A stretch of 64,000 nt of DNA from Leptoclinus maculatus (GCA_032191485.1 JAVDOI010000019.1:13071702-13135701), one strand, 5' to 3'. Numbered from the stretch's first letter, positions 39,327 to 51,507 are shown. Notes: generated by a model not told the origin, from the letters alone. Program-made: numbers and translations.

Positions 39327-40382
39327 GATCTAATGAGAAACAAACTCAGTCCAAGAAACACTGAGTCAGGCTGTTCCCTCTTTCCTTCTTTGTTACAGTT
39401 GAGTTGAGAAACAAAGGCTAAGAAATAGAATGGAAGCTGGAGAGATGGAATCAAACTGGTATGCATCACACATGATCAGATATTTTAATGGTCTCCTGTG
39501 AGTTTTGGGTCGAGTGCTGGTTTATCTGTAACAGGCCTGTTCCTGTGTTCAGGGAATCACTTTATTAGTCTCCTTCTCCTCCACACGGCACAGAAGTCAT
39601 TTCTCTTTCCCCTCTCTCAGGAAAGATTTAACCGACAGACATCGGGGCAGATGACTGTCTGGGGGTTCACGACCCTCGTGTGCCGATCCCTCCCTCTTTC
39701 CTGCTCCTTGGTCGGCTGCCAAAGCAGCTAATAAATCAAGCCTTCTTCCCGGGAAGAAAAGTGACATTTAGGAGTCGTTTCCACGCGCTGAAGTTATGGA
39801 AAGTGGAGTGCGGTGGAGGAGGGCGACAGATAGAGAGGCATTGACTAGGACGAGGTCTTGGTGGGCGTGGTGGTCAGAACTACGGTCACAATGCTGTAGT
39901 TGTTGCTGCATGTGACATCTAGGTTATAGTGGAGACGATGATGTCGCTGCTGGAGACAGTGATACCCTCTTTGTCTTCATCCCAATATCTGACTCTCCTC
40001 ATGTCAGCTTCCCCACATGTCAAACACAAAGCAACATATGGAGGGATTTATAATGCCGTAAATGTCATATAGTTTTGGAATTTTGCTCATGTGGGACTTG
40101 AATCCCTGCTGCTGCAGGAGAGCGAATAAACGTACATGTTCCACTTTAGATCGGGAATGCAGAACTGAGATATTTCCCAGAATCCAAACATAAAAGGGCC
40201 GATAACTGCTCGACTGTACTTTGTCTTTTAGCTTAATGTCCTTCTTCTCTCAGGTCCTGCTGACCGCGGAGACGGACACAGACGAGGCTTCAGAGGGGGA
40301 GGAAGACCCTGGCGACGTGGGACCAGTCCCTCCTGTGCAGTACTCTGGAGGACCACAGAGACCCAGCTGGGTGGTGGTTTAA
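33767..40382 (+). CDS. STIMATE/TMEM110-like ER membrane protein (300 aa, complete)
   Basis: Exons: 33767-33944, 36164-36212, 36513-36608, 36698-36819, 37312-37424, 38226-38309, 38665-38796, 40254-40382. They total 903 nt including TAA, with every phase closing. The start ATG has A at -3 and G at +4. STIMATE is a multi-pass ER protein that binds STIM1 at ER-plasma membrane junctions and promotes store-operated calcium entry. Conserved blocks are KRFREP..RRPWRIWFFD, SKQAIGALFIHFANV, EEDPCSLYLMNFLLD, FGEYGDP, VMLIVPFIVN and IMFWVVD. About five membrane spans can be drawn, near residues 43-60, 81-98, 112-135, 160-182 and 205-230. The tail has an acidic stretch (TDTDEASEGEEDPGD) but then ends in RPSWVVV, where human STIMATE, as I remember it, ends in a lysine-rich tail. 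It is probably the paralogue called tmem110l or stimate-like in fish rather than the direct orthologue, judged from its neighbours. Confidence 0.92.
33945..36163 (+). other. STIMATE-like intron 1
   Basis: 2.2 kb of unique AT-rich sequence. No exon, RNA gene or strong repeat was recognised. Confidence 0.8.
36949..36963 (+). promoter_or_regulatory. CTCF-like motif with one mismatch, STIMATE-like intron 4
   Basis: CCACCGGAGGGCGCT resembles the CTCF core with G in place of the usual A at the sixth position. Weak evidence alone. Confidence 0.25.
37425..38225 (+). other. STIMATE-like intron 5
   Basis: 800 bases with no recognised feature. The acceptor is preceded by a clear CT-rich tract. Confidence 0.8.
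38797..40253 (+). other. STIMATE-like intron 7 with a long (CA)n run
   Basis: It contains a perfect (CA)n run of about 38 units at 39,248-39,324. On the plus (transcribed) sense the run is CA, an hnRNP L-type target, but it is far from both splice sites. Nothing else was seen. Confidence 0.8.
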
Positions 40383-41239
40383 ACCCAGGTGATGTTACCT
40401 CCCACACGTCCATCCGCTATCCACACGCAACACGCTCTTAAGAGCCTAAATATGAGCACAAACGCAAACAAAACCATGCATGCTTAACCCCTCAAAGGTC
40501 TAAATATCAGCTTCCCTGTAAGCGAAGGCACAATTAAAGCTCGTGTCACCTGTGAATGTGCCTTTCCTCATGCAAATCAAATAGCATTTTGGGGATTAGA
40601 AGCTCTTTATCCTCTCACCTTGCTGCCTCCGTTTGCTGCGAGAGAACATCAGAGAAACCACAACTGAACGAGCGCGGAGGGAAACCATTAAGGAGGGCAG
40701 CGCCCCCCAGGGCGAAGTGTGCGGGTGGTAACGACAAAGACTGAAATAAATCTGTCCTCTCTGCACACCGGGGACTTTTGGAAATGATGTTGCTCTAAAG
40801 AGAGTCATTTATCTTGTATCGTATTCCAAAGAGGAGCGAGCGTCAAATCCACCTTTTTAATTAAGGTTTGATTATAGTCATTCCTCTGGCTGCTTACTTT
40901 AAGTTTAATGGTATTAAAACCATGCAAATGTTACTTTTTTTTTGGACTGCTGCAGTCATGACGGACCAAACGTGTTGAAAGAAGTGATTATATGGAAAAA
41001 ATATACATATATGTGGGCAGGAAATTGTTTCACGTCATGGTTTAAAGGACCAGGTACTGGGGTACTGGGGACACTGTTGAGGGGGAAAAACACTGAGATT
41101 TTCAGAATAATGTCCGAATATTTTGAGACAAAGTTGCAAATATTACAACGAAAAAAGTTATAATCACCTAATATTCCTGTGTCAGCTTGACAAATGGTAA
41201 TTTTGGGAAATGTGTTTCTATGCTTTTTTAAACACAGCC

Positions 41240-41320
41240 AGCTGCTGATTAGCTTAGCTTAGCATAAAGACTGGAAACAGAGGGAAACAACTAGCCTAGC
41301 TTAGTCCAAAGGTAACAAAA
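41240..41320 (+). mobile_element. Dispersed teleost repeat fragment in the STIMATE-like 3' UTR
   Basis: TTAGCATAAAGACTGGAAAC followed by AGCCTAGCTTAGTCCAAAGG matches a very abundant short repeat I recall from many percomorph genomes. It is non-coding. Confidence 0.6.
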
Positions 41321-41970
41321 CATAGCACCTGACTGACTTTTCGGTCGTGATATTTTTCAAAATACAAAAACCCTTTTCTTGAAAATGCTACGTATTAATT
41401 CTTGCTATCGTTCTTGTTTTTCATACAATGAAGCCTCTAATTTACAGCTTTATATTCTCAACATTCTGACTTCTTTTCTCTCAAAATATTATGACTTTAC
41501 TCTCAAAATCTCCCATTTTTTAACCCTAAAAATGTCCCTAATACTCATAGTCACAGTGATATTCTCAGTGGGATGATACGGTAGCTGTGTATTCAACTGT
41601 ATTAAAGTTATGGCACATTTCTTTGATTTATTCCGCTCATATTTTATATGTATTTGGCTTCATATGTTGTGGTCCAATATGTGGTATCTACATTGGAGTA
41701 GGAGGTTTTTAGTGAGACTTTTGAGAGTCATCTCCAAACTGCAGGTGTTAAAACATTTAAATTCTCCTGTTAACATTCACTGTTTCAAGGCTAAAAGGTC
41801 TACAGACTTCTTCTGTAATGTTTTATTTTGTATTCCAATGTAACTTGTGTATTTTTTATTTTTATTATTATTATTATTATTATTATTACAAACCAAATCA
41901 CGAACATGTTTATAATCATCAGCAGGCCGTAAAGCGCCCCGGTGCTTCTTTCTCTTTAATCTGTGCTATG

Positions 41971-41976
41971 AATAAA
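41971..41976 (+). terminator. Candidate polyadenylation signal AATAAA, STIMATE-like gene
   Basis: Canonical hexamer 1.6 kb after the stop codon, followed by a TG-containing and then G-rich tract. Confidence 0.45.
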
Positions 41977-42018
41977 GATGATTGACACATGAACTGGTGT
42001 TTGGTGTTGAATTCCTCT

Positions 42019-42040
42019 GGGGGGGAGGGGGGGGGGGGGG
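42019..42040. repeat. Poly(G) run
   Basis: An almost pure G run on the plus strand between the converging STIMATE-like and itih5 genes. A second G run lies at about 42,115-42,125. Confidence 0.9.
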
Positions 42041-42174
42041 TGATGACAGACGACCTGGCCAGAGCACACCTGTGTGGGCGGGGCCAGCAGCCCTGTGACC
42101 TCCAGCTGATGACAGGGGGGGGGGGTTATGGAGCTGTGCGTTAGGTGTGCATCTAGTCACTGGCGCTGGGACCG

Positions 42175-42216
42175 GTGCTGGTCTCCGTGCTGGTCTCCGT
42201 GCTGGTCTCGGTGCTA
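42175..42216. repeat. 12-bp minisatellite (GTGCTGGTCTCC), about 3.5 copies
   Basis: Three near-perfect head-to-tail units plus a partial fourth, in the space between the 3' ends of the STIMATE-like gene and itih5. Confidence 0.9.
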
Positions 42217-42347
42217 ACCAACCAGGTGTGATCTTCAGCTCGAGGTCGCCACGTCGTAAGACATGTTCGACATATTTGTCGTTTGAGGAAGAAAACATGC
42301 ATTCCCAACAATCTTAGAAAAACACCACAAAATGTGTGTTTAAGTGT

Positions 42348-42353
42348 TTTATT
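42348..42353 (-). terminator. itih5: Candidate polyadenylation signal of itih5
   Basis: TTTATT on the plus strand, i.e. AATAAA on the minus strand, about 200 bases after the itih5 stop codon. A further AT-rich stretch lies upstream in transcript sense, near 42,385-42,435. Confidence 0.5.
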
Positions 42354-42553
42354 TACAGTTACAAAATTATTGTCAAAAATAATACACATAATATAATAAA
42401 AACATTTAATTTTCATTAGAAATAATAAAAAAATATATTCAAAAGAGAGCGGAAGAAAACTGAAATGTGAAGTTGTGTCTGTTGGAAGCGTCTGCTGGGA
42501 TGTGATATGGATGCAGAGTACAATGAGTCCCGTAAATGCTTCGGTCCGCGGGA

Positions 42554-43686
42554 TCACACTCTGTTGGTCCCGTGTGGCCGGTCCCCCGTGTCGAACATGT
42601 GCGACGTCAAATAGTCCTCGTACTGTCCGTCTATCAGCTTGGCTGCGTTGTTGCGGGCGAACCAGCAGTCCACGCTCTGAGTCCCGCTGTAGATCCTCCT
42701 GCTCTTCTGCACCACCGGCACCGAGCGCTCCTTCACCTTCAGCACGGACGACGGCTTCGTGTCTCCTTGTGCCGGAAGCTCTGCCAGGCCCACTTCCTCA
42801 TACAGGAACTGACCTGAAAGTAGACATGAAGCAACGTTATTCTAGTCTCTGTTAAGTCTTTGAAGGCCAGCCAGTAACTCTGGGTCTTTGTGTTGATGTG
42901 AGGTCGTCAGAAATAGGGTCGTCTGAACAAAAATCATGGTGTTAGTTGGCAAATTTACCTTTATGATGGCGTACTGACCAAAATATTGGCTTTATCCTTA
43001 AATACTTAAATTGAACCTAATTGATTTTTGTCAAATTTGTGACTCCACACCTCTGTTTTTATGTAATTAACCCTTCAAGCCCTCATTAAAAACCTACCCA
43101 GCAGGCCGTGGCAGTTGTGCGACAGCCCCTTGCTGTTACCGATGTAGAACCCCAGGTGGTCTCTCTGGTAGGGGGCCGGATTCTTGTACTGATGCAGCAG
43201 GATCACAAACACGATGTTCCCTCCGACCGTCACGGTCACGTTGGACTTTCCCACGACGGACACCGACAGAGCGCCGCTGTCGACGGACACCGTGGAGTGG
43301 CAGGGCAGCACCATTCTGTCCCGTCCGTCCAGGATGACTTTCTTAGGCGTCACCTCGATGTAGGCGCGTCTGGGCTGATCCACCACGATGGTGATGGTGC
43401 TGAAGTAGGTCCGCTGCTGCTTGTGGCTACCAGGCGGAGCCGCGGCGCCGATTAGCTTACCGTTTACTGTCACACCTGGAGACAAGTGGCATAAATAACC
43501 AACCCGAAGCATAAATTATGTGGATCTTGACTTGAAATTAGGTATTTATTTTTTTCTGAGGAGTCTTACCTGAGTACTTGTGGTCGGACACCAAGCGCAG
43601 GATGTGTCCAGGCTCACCGTTGATGTTGAAGCACACGGTCAGTTTACTGAGCGGGAACTCCACCACAAAGTGGGGGTCACCATCCG
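42554..43686 (-). other. itih5: itih5 C-terminal ITI heavy-chain domain exons
   Basis: Exons 43570-43686, 43098-43475 and 42554-42813. DPHFVVEFPL at the start is where heavy chains 1-3 are cleaved and joined to chondroitin sulfate. The site is present here, although ITIH5 is not known to me as a bikunin-linked chain. Confidence 0.85.
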
Positions 43687-46600
43687 CTGAGGTAGTTTAA
43701 AGGTTAGGAGAGAGAGGAAAATTACATTATTTAAAAAAAACAGGCATGAAAGTAGATTGCTTCAAGTGATTTTTTGAGAGCATCAGGTTTACGTTATGTG
43801 ACCGTGTGAACCAGTCAGAGAGGGCCTCTCCTTGGTATCACTTCTAGTTAACTAGTTGACTAGTTAATTGTTCATGTCTTGATGAATGAAACTTTAAAAC
43901 TTCTAAAGAAAGACGACGTCTGATCAGTAGCGGTCTTTAATTTGTCGATGTTTCTCAGATCTGATCTCATGAGACGGTTTATATACCTTTTGAGCTGGCG
44001 TCTCCTCAGGCTTGTGAGAACCTGGCTGAGATGAATAGAGAGCAACAGTAATGACGGGGTCATTAGCCCTCACTAACGGCCTCTGATGGGGTCCCTCTCT
44101 TTACTCTAACACCAACTTCTCATCGCTCGACTCGGCTCCCATTCGACCACGGTGTGTGTTTTTAAAGTGCCACTTGTGTCGGTATTTCAATTAGACCCTG
44201 CGTGTTTCTTTTCAGGTCATGTTCAGAGGACCGTTCCCTCAGACTGTCTGACGAACATCCAAATTACAGGCCGCCCACACAGAGAGTGTAGAGAGAGAGT
44301 GTGTCCTGTACATTCCCCCTCTCGTCTCTTTCAAGTCTTTCGGAGTCTTGTAGCCATATGTGCTCGTAGTATATAGGTTTTCGGATGGTATCATGAAACA
44401 GGCCGGAGGAAAATGTACAACTGTTTACATGAGAGAGAGAGAGATAATGTGGAATCACCTGATGTTTTGGAGAAGGTGATGGATTTCTTGGCTGGTCGTC
44501 TCTCAGCTTTACCTGCGAGGAAGAGAATATTTATCTACTGCATTGAGTCAGAGGGCGGCCATTGCTTGATGCTTCCTGTTAAAGTAGCATTAACCTCTGG
44601 AGGGTCATACAGGGTGTCTGAAGAGAGAGGAAAGCCTCGTGGTCTTGCATGTTCTCGCAACCAAAAAATATGCCTCTGAAAAGTTTGTAGTTTGCACCTT
44701 TTTAGACGTCAATAGCTTTAGTTAGCTTGGAATGGCTTCCAAAGGTGACCCAGTTAAATGGCTTAAAAAAGTATCATAGAAAAACTTCTCAGATCTCCTT
44801 TTTATCAGCAGAAGAAGTTTATTAATTTGCATTGACTGTGTTGAAGTGGATTATCATACAATAGTGATTTTAGGAGATTTAGTGGACATTAAGATGCTTC
44901 TCTTTGGCCATTGGTCACAGTTGAAATGTATTGTTACTGTTGTAAATCCAAGCAAAGGACCAATTTTCTGGATGGAGTTGCAGGCTTCAATCCCACTTTA
45001 GACGGATCAGTTTTTCTCTTTGTGTACTTGTCAGTTTACCTGACAGACCTTTCAGACACCCTTGATAACCTAATCTAGGAGGCATAACCTCACCAATCAT
45101 GTTGCTCAGAGAGGAAGTCTGGCTTCCCGGCTTCCCGTTGGATTTCTTTGGCTTTCCGTCCTCTGCTTCATCTGGCAGCTCATTGGCAGTTGACACAGCC
45201 TCGCCAGCCGACGGGGGGGTGGTGGGCGCCGGAGCCATGGTGCCGTCAGCCTGGACCTCGGGCTTCTCCACCACCAGGCTGGTGAGCGGGGTGAGGAAGT
45301 GGTAGGTCAGAGACAGATTGGTGGTCTGCTGGATGTGGTCCTCCCTCTCCCTGCTGGTTTGACTGCGCAGCCGCGATCGTAGCCCATCCTTGACGCTCAG
45401 GAAACCCCACAGGCGTTCCACAAAGTCGTCCGCTATCAAACTCAAAGCAACTCCTAATCCCTGTGCGACCCCTGACCCTCCGGCCGCCAGCGCCGCTGTG
45501 GCTGCTTTCACGTGTTTCTCAGTCTCCATCTGTTGGTGCCGCAGTGGGACGTCGGTCTCCAGGACAATGCTCTTGTCGTTGTTGCTGGCCGTCACCTGGA
45601 CGTGGAGAGATTCTGCGCTGTTGTTGGACAGCTTGCCGGCGATGACGATCTCAGAGCCGTTGAAGTAGTTGGTGAACAGATGCTGGGTGACGTACCGGAC
45701 GGAGTCCTCGGTGTAGTTGATCCGTATGTCCGACAGCAGAGGAGTTCCTATCTCATCGTAGAACCTAGAAAAGGAACGAGGAGACATCTCGGATTCATAC
45801 CGGCAAAATAAGTCGTTTCTCGTCGCCTTCCACAACAACCAGAGCTCGAAAGTTGCCTATGTTGTTGCATCTACGGCTGGGTATCAACCTAAATAACCCA
45901 GTACCAAGTATTGAAACTTATACTGGTCCAATACTGATGTGTGCAGGTTTTTACATTGGATGCCTCAGTGCGCCTGTATCAGACGCCAAGGGGCGCTGAG
46001 TGTAGAGTGAGAACGGGTTGTTAGCCTTATTCCTCATTGCTTACTTTCACACATTATTCACACAGTACCTACACTTGACATATGCCTATTCTTCTCTGTT
46101 GATCATCAATCAGTAACCTGTTCAGTGCCTCTGCTCAAGGGCACATCAGTTGTTGAGGCAGTAAAAGAAACATGTTATTACAGATTTCATCAAATGTCTT
46201 GCTTATTCAAACAGAGGCCACCTTCCGGCCGTAAACCTTGCTTGTCTAACCTCTCAAAGCTAATTCAACCCCACTTCAGAGTTTGTGCACACATTCATAA
46301 TGAGTGTGTGTGTAAAGCAAAGGTTGTGAATGTGTTTGTGCATGTGTGTGTGCGTGTACAAGTCCTCTGTCCTGTCCTTGTTATCACGCCGCCGTAAACC
46401 TCCTCACCTCTTAACCAGCGTGTTTGTTCAAGCCGGACGAAGTCTATTATCTGTGGAGTCTATCTGTTAACCCCCAAGTACAAACTCAGATGCAGGTTTC
46501 ACAACACACACACACGCATTCCTGCTCCACTGAACAAACATCTTGTGTGTCCGAGTGCGGGAGAGAGAAGAGGGTTGTGTGTAAAGGATAAGGAAAAAAA

Positions 46601-49600
46601 ATTGTGTGAGAGAGAGAAAGGGTGGCTGTTGTAGTCTGTGGCTGTGCCATGTTGAAGTTGATTAAAGAGGACTGTTGTCAGCACCGTCACATTTGCGCTC
46701 TGCGTTCCCTCGTAGCTTGATGAGAGATGGGCGGACGCGTCAAAGGGGAAGAGGGGAGGGATTAAGGACAGCTAATTGCTTAATAAGAGCCGGATTATAC
46801 ACATGTGGAAGGGTATTAAAAGTAATAATCAACGATATCGTCTTATAAATTAGGGATTCTTAGTCTTTTCTTATTTTGTGTTTGAAACAGCTAATGTGTA
46901 GAATGTTTGACGGGAAAATCTTGTTTGATTAACGAGTAATTTCGGGCAAATGTAAGGATCAAACATGGAGACAAAAGAAAATGACGATGTTGTATGAATT
47001 ATTTGAATCTACGTAGATGAACCAGTGAATGTAACATTCCATAGGTCTGTTTTTAAGAGCAGTTTCTTCATTTGTCTCGACTCAATTAGCACCATGGGAT
47101 TCCTTGGCCTTATAATAGGTGTGGCCACCAGTATGTTGAGAGTAGGTCATCTAGAAGCTAAAATAATGAGCAATCCCCATATTGGTCGTCATTTCACACA
47201 TCCAAGATGGCTGCTATGTTTGCATCTGGGAAAATGTGATTTCTTATTTGACAAAAATGTCCATTAGGTTTGGAAAACTCACAAGATGAGGATGGAAGAA
47301 GTATTCCATCAACATATAGACTCGCTTACCCTTTGAGCATAGCGCTGGCGTCGGCGTCCTCGTGGATGCGTCTCATCATCCCACAGTTTTCCAGAGCCAT
47401 GCGCTCCAGCAGCCGGTAATCCACGTCGTTCCCAAGCCCGATGGTGAAGATGCAGAACTTCTCCTGCACGGCTGAGCGGGTGTTCCCGAGGATCGCGGTG
47501 GACTGGATCTCCCCGACCGTGGGCCGTCCGTCCGTCAGGAATATAATGAGGGAGACGCTGTTCGGGCTGGTGTCGGGGCTCGAGAGGTACTCACCGAGCA
47601 GAGTGGAGCCGGTCCGGATGGCACCATCGATATTTGTACCTGCAGTGAGGAGGATTGGAAATCAAATTTGACAGAGTTTTTATGAACAAGGTGTTTTTCT
47701 AATTTGAACCTACGGTAGTATTCAATGCAGACAACCATTTCCTGCCTTGACCTTTACATTTAAACTATAAATATGTTCTCATATGCACTTAAAGTCTTCA
47801 TTGAACCATGCATACATGTTGCACCGGAGTCACTTCAAGTTAAGCAATTGTTATTGACAACTGTGAAGAAGACGAAGCCAAAAGGGTAATAATGCCTCAC
47901 CTCCAGTGGGCATCAGCGTGTAAATAAACTTCTTGGCGTCTCTGACGTTAAGGGGCGTCACCGGTACGAGGCGATTCGGCTGCCAAACTTTGATCCTGTT
48001 GGAGAAGCTGATGAAGTTAAAGTGATCGCCGGGTCGCAGATCCCTCAGAATGGTGAACAGAGCATCTTTAGTCTGAGAAACAAAGAGAAATAATGTAATC
48101 TTGTGTCAATCTCACTCAAACAAGACTAGGGTTAACACAGACAAATGTGAAAACTCCATTCAAGACAATGCTGGACACAAAACTTGGTCATGGTCTCTGT
48201 GGTGCAGCCATGCTTAATGTATCTTAACACTAGAGCTACAGTGGTTGGAAACAACACCAGAAGCCAGAAGCCCATCCCTTTGACCAGATGTGATGTTTTG
48301 GTCACACACACCCTCCACCTATGAATCGGGCCCAGGAGGGATTAGTTTGATTTTACTCCGAAGAAACAGGATTTTTGTTGAACGTTTGATACGTAGGGTT
48401 TTGTCTGTTTGCTGATGATTCAGCGTTTTACCTCTTTAATCATTATCCCCTCCGCCAAGGAGGTTATAGTTTCGGTTCAGTTTGTTGCATCCCTACATCA
48501 CTCCTCCGCCGCCCACATATGATCACTTCCGTTCCCTGGTTGCAAAAAGCCAAGATGGCGACGACCGAAACACCAAACTCGAGGCTTCTAAACCAACCAA
48601 CAGTTCCCAAACCAACGGGTGACGTCTTGTGACGGCCTACTAGTTTGCTTTCAATGTGTCCGTGTAAGAAATTAAACGAGCAAAAGTACAAAAACTTCTT
48701 CCTACTTTTCTTCACCATGTCAGTGTCTCTGCTGCCCTGAGCGTGGGCGCGATATATAATTAGGCTCTGGGGGGTTTATAGATGTCTATACTGGCAGTAT
48801 ACATCAGGGGTCAGAACCACAGACTGAACCACACTGAAACAGTCTATTGTGGAGCCACATCAAAACACACTTGTTGTTCTGTTCCTGCAGCCCACTGGGG
48901 GCTGCCGATGGGTGGGGTAATGGGGTCGAGGGGTCGAGGATGCTGTTGTCTAGAAAGTTCCATTACCCCATAGACGTTGACCTTCCTCCCTCACAGCACG
49001 GCCTTGTGCTGTATGTTTCCACTTTTCTTTTCTCACTGAAAATCTGTTTTTCCTCTCCACTCCTCTGTTTCTCTGCTCAAGGCAGCTGCAGAGATCAGCT
49101 CTGAGTCTGGCCGAGGGGGATTATCGTGCTATTGCAGATGGAGGAGAAAGGTCTGATATTGATATTCCAGTGTGGGAGTGAGGAGGTGGGGTGTCAGGTT
49201 TCTGATCCAATACAGGCATTGAAATTCTGCTTAAAATCAGGGTAGTAAGCGAAGCACTGACACACTCTGGAAAAGTAAGAAGTTCATATCTACTTCTGGT
49301 CCGAGGGGGAACTTTTAGCTTAATTATGTAAGATTTAATGTAAAATAGACCAAACACACCTGTGGTTTTTCATCACAATATAAAAAACTTCTGTTCACTG
49401 GTTACAAAAAACCAAGATGGCGACGGCCAAAGTGACGAACTCGAGGCTTCAAAACATCAGTCCACAAACCAATAAGTGACGTCATGACGACTACGTCCCC
49501 TTCTTACTGTATATACAGTCTGTGATCACGACCCATATTGAAGGGCGACAAAGTGTTCGTAGGAGACCGATGTTCGAGTCCTGTGTGAACGTAGATAACT

Positions 49601-51446
49601 CAGATATACTGACTGCATTAAGAATGTCCTTTAATATTTTGCACATATTAGCTTAGACTTAACAACAGATTTCTAGATATCCTCTGAGTGTGCTGCTTTA
49701 CCTGTCTGATCTTCCTCCCCAACATGGAGGCGCTGGTGTCGATCACAAACACCACGTTCTTGGGCACAACTGGCAGGTCTTTGGGGGCAAAGTAGTGCAC
49801 GAAATGGCCGTTTAAAACCTGGGAAAGAAAGAAGTTTTACAGGCAGTGAGCTGTTTGCAAAACGTAGTTTGGTTCTGAAGAGAGAGAGAGAGAAGAAGTT
49901 TGGCAGCGGAGGGACTGCGGTGGCAGGCAACCAGAGAAATGAATCACCAACAGGTGGGTGGATTAGTGTGTGTTAGTGCGTATCGCTGGATGGGAAATAT
50001 GTGTGCACACTTCCAAAATATGAAAATGTTTCACAGTCTGCTTTTCATTATCCTTCTCTGTTTCAATACCTGAATGTCTCCGATCCCCATGTCTCTCTGC
50101 ACGTCGTAGCGGATCACAAAGTCTCCCAGGATGCCGTTGGTGGTGATCTTGGCCTGCTGGACGATGTTGGGGCTGAAGGTGATCCTGCAGACGTTCTTTT
50201 CGATTTTGATCGCGGTGGTGACGGGAGGCTCGGGCTTGGCTGACGGCACAAAGACAGGAAGTGTGTTTGTGTTTTGACAGGCTGAAGAACAAAACCCTGG
50301 AACAAGTAGCGGGTTTAAAACGGTGTCTCTGTGACTTAATATCTGTGTATTTAGCTCAGCTGGACTGAGATAAATACAGTTTAATTATTTGTTTTAATTC
50401 TAACAAATAGTCAAAAAATTATATTTGTGCAGCGTGATCAAAATAACAGAAGTGAAGAAAAACAAAGCAGAATAAGAATGAAAAACCACAAAGATATGTG
50501 ATCAAACGAACAGAATAATAAGATGTATCTGTAGACCTGGAGTCTTGGGTGCGTTGGTGCTCCGGCCGTTGCGGAGCGGCAGCACCTGGAGGTCCGTGAC
50601 GGGCGAGTGGTCCACGATGGTGACGTCCAGGCTGAGGCGGCTGACCAGCTGCAGCGGCCGCAGGCTGGTCACCAGCTCGTAGCGTCCCAGCCGCCGCCGC
50701 AGGAGCTCCTCGTAGGTCAGCAGGAACACGGCCCGGTTCCGACCCGGGATGCTGGCCGCCATCCTGAACACCTCCACCTCCTCAGGACTGGAGGAGAGAG
50801 GAGGGGAGAGGAGAGGAGAGGAGAGGAGAGGAGAGGAGAGGAGAGGAGAGGAGAGGAGAGGAGAGGACAAAGTGATGATTTCATGACATCTTCCTCCCTC
50901 TCTCTGCTCTTTAACAGCGGAGTCAGTGAGTCACCGAATCTCATTTAATGAAATGTCACTCTTCATCTGACAGCTTGGAAACGGGATGTCACTTCTTCCA
51001 CATGTCGCCTCTCGGGGTCACAGATTCACACGACGGATAAATGATCTCATTCATCACACTCTCTCTGTTTGTGGCCGTTTAGTTGAGGTTTCACTTGTGA
51101 TTTTGCAGAAATAGGAGCTTTAGAGGTGATTAGGAGCCACACACAGACCCTCAGGTTCCTCTTACCTTGCATCACCTGACTCTTTGTTCCGGGCTTTGCC
51201 GTTCTCCTGCTTGACCCTCTTTGCCTTCGGCGTGACCTCGCTCTGGTAGACACGCCCTCCAATGATCCTGGTTCACGGGGGGTCAAAGGTGGAGGATTAG
51301 AGCAACCGCTAAATATTCAGGACCACCCATTGTCACGTTTCAACAGGGTGCCCTCGCACAAAAAGACACCGTTTTTTAGGGGGGGGGGGGGGGGGGGGAT
51401 CCTCTTGTTACCTTTTTATGGGTGTACGAGGATGAACTCTGGTCAC

Positions 51447-51507
<61 letters not shown>

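Larger units (their letters stand above)
40383..41976 (+). other. Likely 3' UTR of the STIMATE-like gene
   Basis: About 1.6 kb between the TAA and an AATAAA at 41,971-41,976. It contains a dispersed repeat at about 41,240-41,320 and an (ATT)n run at 41,863-41,887. The length is plausible for a fish 3' UTR but the end is not proven, and no earlier canonical signal stood out. Confidence 0.5.
48073..49701 (-). other. itih5 intron with two dispersed repeat fragments
   Basis: It holds the right-hand parts of the repeat family also found at 59.8 kb (see 48,511-48,642 and 49,378-49,525). The plus-strand ORFs that cross them are not genes. Confidence 0.8.
47330..49818 (-). other. itih5: itih5 von Willebrand A domain exons
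   Basis: Exons 49702-49818, 47901-48072 and 47330-47639. The MIDAS residues are visible: DTSAS in the first exon, MPTGGTNIDGA supplying the Thr loop, and FLTDGRPTVGE in the third. A functional metal site is expected. Confidence 0.88.

Noticed and set aside
40383..42553. A MUSTN1 gene, expected beside STIMATE by analogy with human 3p21
   Set aside because: I looked on both strands for its short lysine-rich coding exons and found none.
42153..42557. 134-aa minus-strand ORF
   Set aside because: It is downstream of the itih5 stop and its repeated STET residues come from the 12-bp minisatellite.
42475..42855. 126-aa plus-strand ORF
   Set aside because: Antisense shadow of the last itih5 exon.
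48782..49104. Two plus-strand ORFs inside an itih5 intron
   Set aside because: No recognisable domain, next to dispersed repeat fragments, and no splice partners.
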